DNA of 64,000 bases from the NCBI RefSeq assembly GCF_900100695.1, contig NZ_FNCF01000001.1, forward strand, positions 774,060 to 838,059, written 5' to 3'. The notes below the pieces were generated by a model. The model ran no database searches, was not told where the DNA came from, and was given only the letters and a program-made list of their open reading frames with translations. The position numbers and the translations under genes were made by a program. Source of the stretch: Klenkia brasiliensis. GTDB lineage: Bacteria > Actinomycetota > Actinomycetes > Mycobacteriales > Geodermatophilaceae. Each line of letters opens with the position of its first letter. Positions within the stretch are counted from its first letter, which is position 1. Below are positions 55,870-64,000 of this stretch, in pieces.

Positions 55870-55957
55870 CAGCCGGTCTCGGGCCGTGCAGCCGGTCACG
55901 GGCCGTACAGCCAGTCACGGGCCGGGCAGCCGGTCACCGGCCGGTGATCCGGTCACC
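55870..55957. repeat. Tandem repeat of about 4.5 copies of a 19-bp unit
   Basis: Units begin at 55870, 55889, 55908 and 55927 with CAGCCGGTCACGGGCCGTx as the consensus. A partial fifth copy (GATCCGGTCACCG) starts at 55946. The units differ by one to four bases. They fill the gap between the divergent SEC-C and P450 genes. The GTCACGGGCC core recurs every 19 bp, close to two helical turns. Confidence 0.75.
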
Positions 55958-56051
55958 GCACGCCGCGACCGGACCGCTGCCGGGTGACCGGCGGCGACCT
56001 CGGCGACCGGGGAGCGACGGGCCGGGCCGGGGCGCGGTGCACACTCGTCGG

Positions 56052-57242
56052 GTGCTGGACCTGAGCGACCCGTCCTTCGTCGAGGACCCCTACCCCGTGT
56101 TCGCCGCGGCCCGCGCCCAGGCGCCGGTGCAGTGGGACGACGGCCTGGGCATGTGGCTGGCCTACGGGCACGCCGAGGCCAACGCCGTGCTGCGCACCCG
56201 GGCCCTGGGCCGGATCTGGACCGACCGCGCCCCGGCCGGGCGCTTCGGCCAGTTCAACCTCATCCACCGCAACGCGATCCTGGAGATGGAGCCGCCGGAC
56301 CACACCCGGTTGCGCCGGCTGATCAGCGCTGCCTTCGCCCGCGGGCACGTGGAGCGGCTGCGCCCGTGGGTGGAGCAGCTGGCCGCCGAGCTGGTCGACG
56401 GCATGGTCGAGCGGTCCGCGGCCGGCGAGCCGGTGGACCTGTTCACCGGGATGGCCGAGCAGCTGCCGGTCGAGGTCATCGCCGAGCTGCTCGGGGTGCC
56501 CCCGGCCGACCGGCCGCTGCTGCGCCCCTGGTCCAACGCGATCGTGAAGATGTACGAGTACGGCCGGACGAGCGAGACCGAGGACGCCGCCGAGACCGCG
56601 GCCGCGGAGTTCGTCGCCTACCTGCGCGACCTCGCCGCGCAGCGGCGGCAGGCGCCCGGGGAGGACCTGCTCACCCACCTGGTCACCGCCCGCGACGCCG
56701 ACGGGGACCGGCTGACCGAGGACGAGCTGGTCACCACCTGCATCCTGCTGCTCAACGCCGGCCACGAGGCGACCGTCAACGTCACCGGCAACGGCCTGCT
56801 CGCCCTGCTGCGGCACCCCGACCAGCTGGCCCGGCTGCGTGCCGACCCCGCGCTGCTGCCGACCGCGATCGAGGAGCTGATGCGCTTCGACTCCCCGCTG
56901 CAGCTGTTCGAGCGCACCGCCACCGCCGACGTCGAGCTGGGCGGGGTGGTGGTGGAGCAGGGCCAGAAGGTCGCCGCGCTGCTCGGGTCGGGCAACCACG
57001 ACCCGGCCGTGTTCGAGGCCCCCGACACCCTCGACGTCGGGCGCACCGACAACCCGCACATCTCCTTCGGCGCCGGGGTGCACTTCTGCATCGGCGCGCC
57101 GCTGGCCCGGGTCGAGCTGCAGGCGTCCTTCGGTGCGCTGCTGGCCCGCACGTCCTCGGTCGAGCTGGCCGGCGAGGCGCGCCGCCGTCCGGAGTTCGTC
57201 ATCCGCGGGCTGGCCGGGCTCCCGCTGACGTTGCGGCGGTGA
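56052..57242 (+). CDS. Cytochrome P450
   Basis: The 396-residue soluble bacterial P450 uses O2 and electrons from a ferredoxin to hydroxylate a substrate. It has an I-helix with LLLNAGHEATVN (about residues 236-247), in which Asn-Ala-Gly-His-Glu-Ala-Thr gives the oxygen-activating Glu/Thr pair. The ExxR motif is EELMRFDSP (about 276-284). The heme loop FGAGVHFCIGAPLARVE (about 339-355) carries the cysteine ligand. No redox partner is adjacent; an acyl-CoA ligase follows, so the substrate may be a fatty acid or sterol-like acid. CACACT and a 6-nt gap precede GTG 56052. Confidence 0.93.
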   Translation: MLDLSDPSFVEDPYPVFAAARAQAPVQWDDGLGMWLAYGHAEANAVLRTRALGRIWTDRAPAGRFGQFNLIHRNAILEMEPPDHTRLRRLISAAFARGHVERLRPWVEQLAAELVDGMVERSAAGEPVDLFTGMAEQLPVEVIAELLGVPPADRPLLRPWSNAIVKMYEYGRTSETEDAAETAAAEFVAYLRDLAAQRRQAPGEDLLTHLVTARDADGDRLTEDELVTTCILLLNAGHEATVNVTGNGLLALLRHPDQLARLRADPALLPTAIEELMRFDSPLQLFERTATADVELGGVVVEQGQKVAALLGSGNHDPAVFEAPDTLDVGRTDNPHISFGAGVHFCIGAPLARVELQASFGALLARTSSVELAGEARRRPEFVIRGLAGLPLTLRR

Positions 57243-57256
57243 CTACCCACGGGTAG
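57243..57256. promoter_or_regulatory. Inverted repeat before the acyl-CoA ligase gene
   Basis: CTACCCACGGGTAG is a perfect 6-2-6 inverted repeat. It starts directly after the P450 stop and ends 33 bp before the ligase start. It is a possible operator for a fatty-acid-responsive repressor. Confidence 0.45.
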
Positions 57257-57289
57257 ATCGTGTTGCCCGTCACTGGTTGGATGCGGCCC

Positions 57290-58903
57290 ATGCGCGGTCT
57301 CATGCAGCAGACGCCCCTGACGATCGACTCCATCTTCCGGTACGTGGAGCGGCACCACGGCGACAAGACGATCGTCACGAACTCCCCCATCGGCCCGGTG
57401 CGGACCACCTACGCCGAGTGGGCGGTGCGCACCCGCAAGCTGGGCGGGGTGCTGGACACCCTCGGCATCTCCGCCGACGGCCGGGTGGGCACGTTCGCGT
57501 GGAACTCCGCCCGCCACCTGGAGCTGTACTTCGCCGTCCCCAGCACCGGGCGGGTGCTGCACACCCTCAACATCCGGCTGTTCCCCGAGCAGCTGACCTA
57601 CATCGCCAACCACGCCGAGGACGAGGCCGTCTTCGTCGACCGCACCGTGCTGCCGCTGCTGTGGCCGCTGATCGACACGATGACGACGGTCGAGCACGTC
57701 GTGGTGATGGACGACGGCGGGGACAACGAGATCCCCGACGACCCGCGGGTGCGCGACTACGAGGAGCTGCTGGCCGCCGCCGAGCCGGTCGACTTCCGGG
57801 TCGAGGACGAGAACCTGGCCGCCTCGATGTGCTACACCTCCGGCACCACCGGCAACCCCAAGGGCGTGCTCTACAGCCACCGCTCGACCGTGCTGCACAC
57901 CATGGCCGTGGTGCAGCCCAACGTGTTCGGCATGGGCGAGACCGACGTCGTCATGCCGGTCGTGCCCATGTTCCACGCCAACGCGTGGGGCCTGGCCCAG
58001 GCCGGCCCGGCGGTCGGCGCGTCGATGGTCTTCCCCGGCCCGATGATGCAGCCCAAGGCGCTGGCCGACCTCATCGTCGACGAGGGCGTCACCTTCACCG
58101 CCGGGGTGCCCACCATCTGGCAGGGCGTGCTGCCCGAGCTGGCCGGCCGCGAGCACCGGCTGCGCGACATCGGCTGCGGCGGCTCCGCGGTCCCCAAGGC
58201 GCTGTCCGAGGCCTACCGCGAGCGGGTCGGCCTGCCGATCCTGCAGGCCTGGGGCATGACCGAGACCCACCCGGTGGCCACCTCGGCCCGCCTGCCCCGC
58301 CGCCTGTTCGACGGCAGCGACGACGACCAGGCCGCCTACCGCGCCCGCGCCGGCATCCCGTTCATGGGCGTCGAGGTGCGCATCGTCGAGGCCGGCACCA
58401 CCGACGAGCTGCCCTGGGACGACGTGGCCACCGGCGAGCTGCAGGTCCGCGGCTCGACCACCGCGCTGGACTACTACAACCCCGACGCCGGCGTGGAGCT
58501 GGCCACCCCCGACGGCTGGATGAAGACCGGTGACGTCGCGGCCATCGACCCGCACGGCTCGGTGCGCATCGCCGACCGGACCAAGGACCTGATCAAGTCC
58601 GGCGGCGAGTGGATCAGCTCGGTCGACCTGGAGAACGCGATCATGAGCCACCCGAAGGTCAAGGAGGCCGCCGTGATCGGCATCCCCGACCCGAAGTGGG
58701 ACGAGCGGCCCCTGGCCTGCGTGGTCGTCGCCGACGGCGAGGAGCTCACCGCCGACGAGGTCATCTCCCACATCACCCCGATGGTGGCCAAGTGGTGGCT
58801 GCCCGAGGCCGTGGAGTTCATCGACGAGGTGCCCAAGACCAGCGTCGGGAAGTTCTCCAAGAAGGACCTGCGCACCCGCTTCGCCGACTACCAGCGCTCC
58901 TGA
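57290..58903 (+). CDS. Acyl-CoA ligase (long-chain fatty-acid--CoA ligase family)
   Basis: The 537-residue enzyme of the ANL superfamily activates a carboxylic acid to its CoA thioester through an acyl-adenylate. It shows the P-loop [12 protein letters not shown] (about residues 184-195), the adenylate-contact region [20 protein letters not shown], the A5-type [23 protein letters not shown] and the catalytic lysine in [12 protein letters not shown] near the C-terminus. [11 protein letters not shown] matches the usual long-chain or medium-chain family start; ATG 57281 and GTG 57260 are alternatives. It follows the P450 gene, probably as one unit. Confidence 0.92.
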   Translation: MRGLMQQTPLTIDSIFRYVERHHGDKTIVTNSPIGPVRTTYAEWAVRTRKLGGVLDTLGISADGRVGTFAWNSARHLELYFAVPSTGRVLHTLNIRLFPEQLTYIANHAEDEAVFVDRTVLPLLWPLIDTMTTVEHVVVMDDGGDNEIPDDPRVRDYEELLAAAEPVDFRVEDENLAASMCYTSGTTGNPKGVLYSHRSTVLHTMAVVQPNVFGMGETDVVMPVVPMFHANAWGLAQAGPAVGASMVFPGPMMQPKALADLIVDEGVTFTAGVPTIWQGVLPELAGREHRLRDIGCGGSAVPKALSEAYRERVGLPILQAWGMTETHPVATSARLPRRLFDGSDDDQAAYRARAGIPFMGVEVRIVEAGTTDELPWDDVATGELQVRGSTTALDYYNPDAGVELATPDGWMKTGDVAAIDPHGSVRIADRTKDLIKSGGEWISSVDLENAIMSHPKVKEAAVIGIPDPKWDERPLACVVVADGEELTADEVISHITPMVAKWWLPEAVEFIDEVPKTSVGKFSKKDLRTRFADYQRS

Positions 58904-59029
58904 CGGGCGGCGGTGGGCGGGACCATCCCGCTCACCGCGCGCTCGCCGAACTCACAGCGTGCCGTCATCCTCCGTTCAGGCGACCCTGCTGCACTGTGGC
59001 GCCCCCCTGAACCGGACCGGAAGGCCGTA

Positions 59030-59842
59030 GTGGACCACGAGCGCGTCCTGGTGCTGATCCCCACCTACGACGAGCGGGAGAACCTCCCGCGGATCGTCCG
59101 GCGGGTGCGCGCCGCCGTCCCCGCCGCCGAGGTGCTCGTCGTCGACGACGCCTCCCCCGACGGCACCGGGGACGTCGCCGACGGCCTGGCCCGGTTCGAC
59201 CCGCAGGTGCACGTGCTGCACCGGCGCGGCAAGGAGGGCCTGGGCGCTGCCTACCTGGCCGGGTTCGCCTGGGGCCTGGCCCGCGGCTACGACGTGCTGG
59301 TCGAGATGGACGCCGACGGTTCGCACCAGCCCGAGCAGCTCCCCCGCCTGCTGCACGCCCTCGCCGACGCCGACGTCGTCCTCGGGTCGCGGTGGGTGGC
59401 CGGCGGCGAGGTCCGCAACTGGCCGCTGCACCGCCAGCTGCTCTCCCGCGGCGGGAGCGCCTACACCCGGTGGGCCCTGGGCCTGCGGCTGCGCGACGCC
59501 ACCGGCGGGTACCGGGCCTACCGGCGGCACGTGCTGGAGGACCTGGACCTGTCCCGGGTGGCCTCGCACGGCTACTGCTTCCAGATCGACCTGGCCTGGC
59601 GCGCGCTGCGCGCGGGCTGCCACGTCGTCGAGGTGCCGATCACCTTCGTGGAGCGCACCAGCGGCGTGTCCAAGATGAGCGGCGCGATCGTGCGCGAGTC
59701 GCTGGTCCGGGTCACCCGTTGGGCGGTCACCGAGCGCGGCGCCCAGCTGGGCCGGGTGGCCCGGGGCGAGCCGGCCCGCGTGCGCCCGGGCTCGGCCCCG
59801 CGCAGCCGGATGCCCCGCCTCGAGCTGGACGGCGCGGCCTGA
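59030..59842 (+). CDS. Polyprenol-phosphate mannosyltransferase (Ppm1-type GT2)
   Basis: This 270-residue glycosyltransferase makes polyprenyl-phosphate mannose from GDP-mannose. It is a GT2 domain with [17 protein letters not shown] at the start, [19 protein letters not shown] (about residues 36-54), the catalytic [10 protein letters not shown] (about 96-105) and [12 protein letters not shown] near residue 213, the DPMS pattern. There is no transmembrane tail. The product is the mannose donor for membrane mannosyltransferases, and the next gene is one of these. GTG 59030 follows GGAAGG. Confidence 0.9.
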   Translation: MDHERVLVLIPTYDERENLPRIVRRVRAAVPAAEVLVVDDASPDGTGDVADGLARFDPQVHVLHRRGKEGLGAAYLAGFAWGLARGYDVLVEMDADGSHQPEQLPRLLHALADADVVLGSRWVAGGEVRNWPLHRQLLSRGGSAYTRWALGLRLRDATGGYRAYRRHVLEDLDLSRVASHGYCFQIDLAWRALRAGCHVVEVPITFVERTSGVSKMSGAIVRESLVRVTRWAVTERGAQLGRVARGEPARVRPGSAPRSRMPRLELDGAA

Positions 59843-59850
59843 CCGGGACC

Positions 59851-61350
59851 GTGGCGGGGTCCACGTCCCGGACCCCGACCGCCGTCCGCACCGCCGTCCC
59901 GGTCGACCGGACCGGCCTGCTGGTGCTCACCGGCTGCGCGGTGCTGCCCTTCGTCGTCGCGCTGGCCACCGCGCAGGCCGGGGTCACCCAGCTCATCCGG
60001 TTGCCGGACTGGTGGGGCGGCTGGCCGGTCCGCGTCCCCGGCGAGCAGCTGGGCTGGCGGGTCGTCGCGGTGCTGGCCACCGCCGGCTGGCTGGCCAGCT
60101 GGGCGGTCCTGGTCCGCCGGCTGCTGCGCGCGCGCACCGCCCCCAGCGGGCGGGACGTGACCGTGGTCGGTGCGCTGGGCGCCTGGGGGTGGGTGCCGTT
60201 CCTGGTCGGCGGCCCCACCGGCAGCCTGGACGTCGGCAGCTACGCCGCGATCGGCCGGCTGGCCGCCCTGGGGCTGGACCCCTACCGCACCTTCCCCATC
60301 GTGCTGGGCGACTCCTTCGGCGCCGCGGTGGACCCGATGTGGCGCCGGACGCCCACCCCCTACGGCCCCCTGCAGGTCGGCCTCTTCCGCTGGGTCGCGG
60401 AGCTGGCCGGCCACGACCAGCAGCTGGCCGTGCTCGGCATCCGTGCGGTGGCGGTGCTGGCGCTGGCCGCCGGGGTGGTGCTGGTCGCGGCCGCGGCCGC
60501 CCCGGGTGACCGGGCGGTCGCCGTGGCCCTCACCGCGGCCAACCCGCTGCTGGTGGTGCACGTCGTGGGCGGGGCGCACGTCGACGTCCTGGTCGGGGTC
60601 GGTGCGGTGGGCGTGCTGCTGCTGGTCCGGCGGGGGGTGACCACCGCCGCGGTGGTGGTCGCCGTCCTGCTGACCTTCCTCAAGCTCCCGGGTGCCCTGC
60701 TGGTCGCCTTCGTGCTGGCCTCGCTGCTGCGCTCCCCCGCCCCCGGCGCCCGGGCCGCACTCGCCCGGGCGGTGGGCGCGGCGGCGGTCACCACGGCCGC
60801 GGTGCTGGTGCTGGCGCCGAACCCGCTGGGCTGGGTGGGGGCGATGGGCGTGCCGGGCACGGTGCGCAACGGCACCGCGCCCAGCACCTGGCTGTCCTAC
60901 CTGCTGTCCTGGGCGGTGCGCGACCTCGGCCTGGACGGCGCGCTCACCGTCGGCCGGCTGGTGGCCGCCCTGGTCGGCGCGGGCCTGGCGGCCTGGCTGC
61001 TGTGGCGGGCCGCGGCCGGCACGCCCCGGCAGGCCATGGCCACCGTCGGCCTGGCGCTGCTCGTGCTCGCCCTCAGCGGGCCGGCGCTCTACCCCTGGTA
61101 CTTGACCTGGGGCCTGTTCGCCGTCGCCGCCGCGGGCGGGCTGCGCGCGCGGTGGGCCGTGGTCGCGCTGTCGACCTACCTGGGCCTGGCCGGCTCGCTG
61201 ACCGAGGGGCTGACCGTGCAGCTGGTCGCCGGGGCCTGCGCGCTGGCGCTGGCCGGCGGCGCGCTGTGGGCCTCGGACGACCTGCGGGCCCTGCTGCTGC
61301 GCCGGCCCTGGGCGCTGGCCCGCGCGGGTCAGACCACCGTCGGCGGCTGA
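59851..61350 (+). CDS. mptB: Polyprenol-phosphate-mannose-dependent mannosyltransferase (MptB-like)
   Basis: The 499-residue membrane enzyme is a GT-C glycosyltransferase with about 12 hydrophobic segments. The first loop has LDVGSYAAIGRLAALGLDPYRTFP (about residues 127-150), placing the acidic active site near the membrane surface. VPGTVRNGTAPST is a conserved extracellular loop. In mycobacteria and corynebacteria MptB adds alpha-1,6-mannose to lipomannan, so a role in lipoglycan synthesis is likely. It starts 8 nt after the mannose-phosphate synthase gene. Its end overlaps the convergent rhodanese by 22 bp. Confidence 0.85.
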   Translation: MAGSTSRTPTAVRTAVPVDRTGLLVLTGCAVLPFVVALATAQAGVTQLIRLPDWWGGWPVRVPGEQLGWRVVAVLATAGWLASWAVLVRRLLRARTAPSGRDVTVVGALGAWGWVPFLVGGPTGSLDVGSYAAIGRLAALGLDPYRTFPIVLGDSFGAAVDPMWRRTPTPYGPLQVGLFRWVAELAGHDQQLAVLGIRAVAVLALAAGVVLVAAAAAPGDRAVAVALTAANPLLVVHVVGGAHVDVLVGVGAVGVLLLVRRGVTTAAVVVAVLLTFLKLPGALLVAFVLASLLRSPAPGARAALARAVGAAAVTTAAVLVLAPNPLGWVGAMGVPGTVRNGTAPSTWLSYLLSWAVRDLGLDGALTVGRLVAALVGAGLAAWLLWRAAAGTPRQAMATVGLALLVLALSGPALYPWYLTWGLFAVAAAGGLRARWAVVALSTYLGLAGSLTEGLTVQLVAGACALALAGGALWASDDLRALLLRRPWALARAGQTTVGG

Positions 61351-61664
61351 CCGGTCTCGCTCACCATCGGCCGGCCGGCGGCCTGCCACTCGCCCATCCC
61401 GCCACCGACGTTCACCGCGTCGTAGCCGTTGGCGTTGAGCCACGCGGCCACCCGCGCCGACCGGCCGCCGCCCCGGCAGGTCACGTACAGCGGGTCGCCC
61501 TCGGGCAGGTCGTCGAGCCGGCCGGGGACCTCGCCCATGGGGATGTGGGTGGCGCCCTCGACGTGGCCGGCGACCCACTCGTCGTCCTCCCGCACGTCGA
61601 GCACGACGGCGTCGTCGGGGACCTGGCTGGCGGGCACGGTGGGGACCTGCTGCGGCATCGTCAC
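61329..61664 (-). CDS. Rhodanese-like domain protein
   Basis: The 111-residue single-domain rhodanese has VVLDVREDDEWVAGHVEGATHIPMGEV (about residues 20-46) and the active-site loop CRGGGRSARVA (about 63-73) with its catalytic cysteine. It would carry a persulfide for sulfur transfer or act as a redox sensor. There is no signal peptide. CACCAT and a 7-nt gap precede GTG 61664. The ATG two codons later is an alternative. Confidence 0.9.
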   Translation of the reverse strand: MTMPQQVPTVPASQVPDDAVVLDVREDDEWVAGHVEGATHIPMGEVPGRLDDLPEGDPLYVTCRGGGRSARVAAWLNANGYDAVNVGGGMGEWQAAGRPMVSETGQPPTVV

Positions 61665-61700
61665 GCACCCCATGGTGGCCCACCCGGGAGGATGGGGCCC

Positions 61701-62192
61701 GTGCACCCCGACCCGGCCCGCTCGCCCGCCTGGACGCCGTCCCGGGACGCCATCGGGCTCTGGGCCGTCGAGGGCGCCGTCGGGACCCTGGTGCTGGCCC
61801 TGGTCGTGACCGGCCTGGAGGTGTTCCTGCCGCTGCCGACCTGGCTGGCCGTGCTGCTGCCGGCGCTGGTCATGGCCGAGGGCGTCGTGGCGATCGGGGT
61901 GCGGCCCCGGCTGCGCTACCGGGTGCACCGCTGGGAGGTCACCGCCGAGGCGGTCTACACCCGCACCGGCTGGCTGTCGCGCACCTGGACGCTGGTGCCG
62001 GTCACGCGGATCCAGACCGTCGACGTCACCCGCGGGGCGCTGCAGCAGCTGTTCGGCCTGGCCAGCGTGGCGGTGCTGACCGCGTCGTCGCAGGGCACGG
62101 TGCGCATCCCGCACCTGGACGCCGAGGTGGCCGCGCGGGTGGCCGAGGACCTGGCGCACCGGGCCGAGCTGGTCCGCGACGAGGCGACGTGA
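61701..62192 (+). CDS. Bacterial PH-domain membrane protein (YdbS-like)
   Basis: This 163-residue protein has two membrane segments (residues about 22-70) followed by a bacterial PH domain (bPH2) with YRVHRWEVTAEAVYTRTGWLSRTWTLVPVTRIQTVDVTRG. It pairs with the next gene, which has the same domain repeated, as in the ydbS-ydbT pair of Bacillus. Their role is unknown. The stop overlaps the next GTG. GTG 61701 is chosen on a GAGGAT hexamer 7 nt upstream; ATG 61692 is an alternative. Confidence 0.85.
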   Translation: MHPDPARSPAWTPSRDAIGLWAVEGAVGTLVLALVVTGLEVFLPLPTWLAVLLPALVMAEGVVAIGVRPRLRYRVHRWEVTAEAVYTRTGWLSRTWTLVPVTRIQTVDVTRGALQQLFGLASVAVLTASSQGTVRIPHLDAEVAARVAEDLAHRAELVRDEAT

Positions 62193-63622
62193 GCCCGTCC
62201 CGCACGTCGTGGCGGATCGTGCTGGTGCACACGATCACGTTCAAGCAGGCCCGGCAGTGGGTGCCGGTGGTGCTGGGCATCGGCGCCCTGCGCGGCCTCA
62301 CCGACGGGCCCTGGGCGGTGGTGGCCCTCGTCGCCGGCATCACCGCGGTGTCGCTGGCTACCGCGGTGCTGGCCTGGTGGCGGACCACCTACGCCGACGG
62401 CGGGACCTCGGTGGTGGTCACCCGCGGGCTGCTGTCGCGCTCGGTGCGCACGGTGCCGCTGGACCGGGTGCGCGGCGTGGAGGTCGAGGCGCCGCCGCTG
62501 CACCGGCTGTTCGGGCTGGTCCGGGTGCGGGTCGACGCCGCGGCCGGCGCGGTGCAGGGCGCCGACGAGGAGCTCGTGGTCGACGGCCTGCCGCGCGCGG
62601 AGGCCGACCGGCTGCGCGCGCACCTGCTGGCCCGCCGCTCCGCGCCCACGCCGGAGGCCCCCGCGGAGCCGGTCGAGCAGGAGCTGTTCCGGTTCGACGA
62701 CCGCTGGCTGCTCTACGCCCCGCTGGTGGGCAGCTACCTCGCCGTCCCGCTCGCCGCCGTCGGGGCGCTCCTCCGGCTGGCCGACGAGCTGCCCCGCCGC
62801 TGGCGCCCCGACCTGGGCCGGCCCGACCTGACCGACACCGCGGTCGTGGCGGGCGCGCTGGTGGCCGTCGTCGTGGTGCTGGTGGTGGGGTCGGTGGTGG
62901 GCAGCGCGGTGGTGAACTGGCGGTTCCGGCTGACCCGCCGCGGCGGGTCGCTGGTCGCCGTCCGGGGGCTGGTGACCCGGCGGCACACCGAGCTGGAGGT
63001 CGACCGGATCCGCGGGTGCACGGTGTCCGAGGGCCTGGGCATGCGCTGGGTGCGGGCGGCCCGGGCGACCGCGCTGGTCACCGGGCTCGGGGACGCCGCC
63101 CGGCGCGGCCAGCTGCTGCCGCTGGGGCCGCGCGACCAGGCGTGGTCGGTGACCCGGCTGCTGGTGGAGGACCCGGGGCCGCTGCGGGCGCACCCACCGG
63201 CGGCCCGTCGTCGCCGGCTGGTCCGCTCCTGCGCGCCGGGCGTGGTGCTGGTGCTGGCCGGCGCGGTGCTCACCGCCACCGCCGGCTGGTGGTGGGTGCC
63301 GGCGGCCGGCGTCGTGCTGGCCGGCCTCGGCGTCCCGCTGGGGCTGGGTCGCTACGCCGACCTCGGCCACGTCGCCGGGCCGCGGTCGTTCTCGCTGCGG
63401 TCGGGGTGGCTGGTCCGCGAGCAGGTGGTGCTGCAGCGGCGGGCCGTCGTGGGCTGGCAGGTGCAGCAGTCGTTCTTCCAGCGCCGGCAGGGCGTGGCCA
63501 CCGTGGTGGCGGCGGTCGGGGCCGGTGCGGGCGGCTACCAGGCGCTGGACATCGGCGCCGCCGACGTCGCCCCGTTCGCCGAGGCCGCGTCGGGCCCCTG
63601 GGCGGGGGCGCTGGCCCGCTGA
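62189..63622 (+). CDS. Multi-PH-domain membrane protein (YdbT-like)
   Basis: The 477-residue protein holds several bPH2 units split by pairs of membrane segments (about 20-60, 170-240, 345-385). Typical segments are GLLSRSVRTVPLDRVRGVEVEAPPLHRLFGLVRVRVD, TRRHTELEVDRIRGCTVSEG, and VLQRRAVVGWQVQQSFFQRRQG. Each has a Gly-Leu and Arg-x-Gln/Arg pattern seen in YdbT. The two proteins probably form a complex in the membrane. GTG 62189 overlaps the YdbS-like stop (GTGA). Confidence 0.87.
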   Translation: MSPSRTSWRIVLVHTITFKQARQWVPVVLGIGALRGLTDGPWAVVALVAGITAVSLATAVLAWWRTTYADGGTSVVVTRGLLSRSVRTVPLDRVRGVEVEAPPLHRLFGLVRVRVDAAAGAVQGADEELVVDGLPRAEADRLRAHLLARRSAPTPEAPAEPVEQELFRFDDRWLLYAPLVGSYLAVPLAAVGALLRLADELPRRWRPDLGRPDLTDTAVVAGALVAVVVVLVVGSVVGSAVVNWRFRLTRRGGSLVAVRGLVTRRHTELEVDRIRGCTVSEGLGMRWVRAARATALVTGLGDAARRGQLLPLGPRDQAWSVTRLLVEDPGPLRAHPPAARRRRLVRSCAPGVVLVLAGAVLTATAGWWWVPAAGVVLAGLGVPLGLGRYADLGHVAGPRSFSLRSGWLVREQVVLQRRAVVGWQVQQSFFQRRQGVATVVAAVGAGAGGYQALDIGAADVAPFAEAASGPWAGALAR

Positions 63623-63642
63623 CCGGGTGCCAGGGTGGGCGG

Positions 63643-64000
63643 GTGGACGTCGCCGAGCTGCTCGACCCCCTGCCGCCGCTGACCGACGGCGGTCCGCACG
63701 ACCTGGCCGGCGGGTCCGCAGACGGGCTGCGGTTCACCGACCTGGAGCCCACCGGCGAGGCCGGTCAGCTGCTGGAGTGCCTGGTCGAGGGCTGCGCGCT
63801 GGACGGGCTGTCGCTGGTGCGCGCCCGGCTCTCCACGACCGGGCTGCTGCGCTGCACGGCCACCGAGCTGCTGGCCCACGACGGCACCTGGCTGGACGTC
63901 GTCGTCGAGGGCGGCCGCTACGGCGCGCTGACCGCGCACGGGGCGTCCTGGACCCGGGTGACCCTGACCGGTGTGCGGGCGGACTACGTGAACCTGCGGG
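63643..64000 (+). CDS. Pentapeptide-repeat protein, N-terminal part (cut by window edge)
   Basis: From GTG 63643 the frame reads VDVAELLDPLPPLTDGG and then repeats of the type A(D/N)LxX, for example LLECLVEGCALDGLSLVRARLS and VTLTGVRADYVNLR, the right-handed beta-helix pattern of pentapeptide-repeat proteins such as the DNA-mimic MfpA. The function is not set by sequence. CAGGGT and a 6-nt gap lie before the GTG. No stop occurs before the window ends. Confidence 0.82.
   Translation, partial: MDVAELLDPLPPLTDGGPHDLAGGSADGLRFTDLEPTGEAGQLLECLVEGCALDGLSLVRARLSTTGLLRCTATELLAHDGTWLDVVVEGGRYGALTAHGASWTRVTLTGVRADYVNLR

Noticed and set aside
59572-61683. A 703-codon minus-strand frame over the MptB-like gene
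   Set aside because: It runs opposite a membrane glycosyltransferase with good motifs and has a His/Gln/Gly-rich nonsense composition.

Overview
The window is GC-rich with strongly G/C-ending codons, many GTG starts, a DUF222/HNH (13E12-type) gene, an MmyB-type regulator and lipomannan-type mannosyltransferases. This points to an actinobacterium. A member of the Geodermatophilaceae (Blastococcus, Geodermatophilus or Modestobacter) fits best, but that placement is inference from memory of gene content. I see no phage, insertion sequence, CRISPR array, tRNA or rRNA. Genes are packed on both strands, and several convergent pairs share or abut stop codons. Many starts have an extended -10-like hexamer only 6-8 nt upstream, which suggests leaderless transcripts.

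Layout. 1-5.8 kb: serS (partial), an RsbW-like anti-sigma factor, a lipoprotein, cobF, a guaB1-metallopeptidase-GroES-like run with overlapping genes, and pheA. 5.9-11.5 kb: two tandem paralogous GGDEF proteins, the second continuing in frame into a LarB-like domain, then a probable manganese riboswitch (yybP-ykoY type) ahead of a TMEM165/GDT1 manganese exporter. 11.5-26.4 kb: an SRPBCC gene and a frameshifted SRPBCC relic behind nadE, an SDR gene divergent from an MmyB-type regulator, HNH, EEP nuclease, kynA, helD, a flavin monooxygenase, a putative DNA glycosylase and a haloalkane dehalogenase. 26.5-33 kb: a MerR/TipAS relic, a GGDEF-EAL membrane protein, a 21-bp inverted repeat, TfoX-N, a FUSC-like protein and a methyltransferase. 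32-43.3 kb: amino acid aldolase and amidohydrolase, divergent glpD and an alkylglycerone-phosphate-synthase-like flavoprotein, STAS, LysR, EamA, arcA, aldO, and an SMR exporter with its TetR regulator.

43.4-53.5 kb: a DUF4383 membrane protein behind a sigma-B-like promoter, then a complete L-arabinose uptake and catabolism cluster, all on the minus strand: sugar-binding protein, ATPase, permease, LacI-type regulator, araB, araD, araA. Matching 14-bp operators lie over the promoters of araB and of the binding-protein gene, so the LacI protein probably controls both units. 53.8-64 kb: a fourth c-di-GMP gene (GGDEF), a SEC-C/DUF5926 protein, 19-bp tandem repeats, a cytochrome P450 with an acyl-CoA ligase, a polyprenol-phosphate-mannose synthase with an MptB-like mannosyltransferase, a rhodanese, two bacterial PH-domain proteins and a truncated pentapeptide-repeat gene.

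The most unusual items are the GGDEF/LarB-like fusion, whose LarB part departs from the family at the catalytic motif; the structured leader of the GDT1 gene; a back-to-back leaderless promoter between arcA and a small membrane protein; two mini-ORFs that overlap the start codon of the following gene; and two non-coding repeats.
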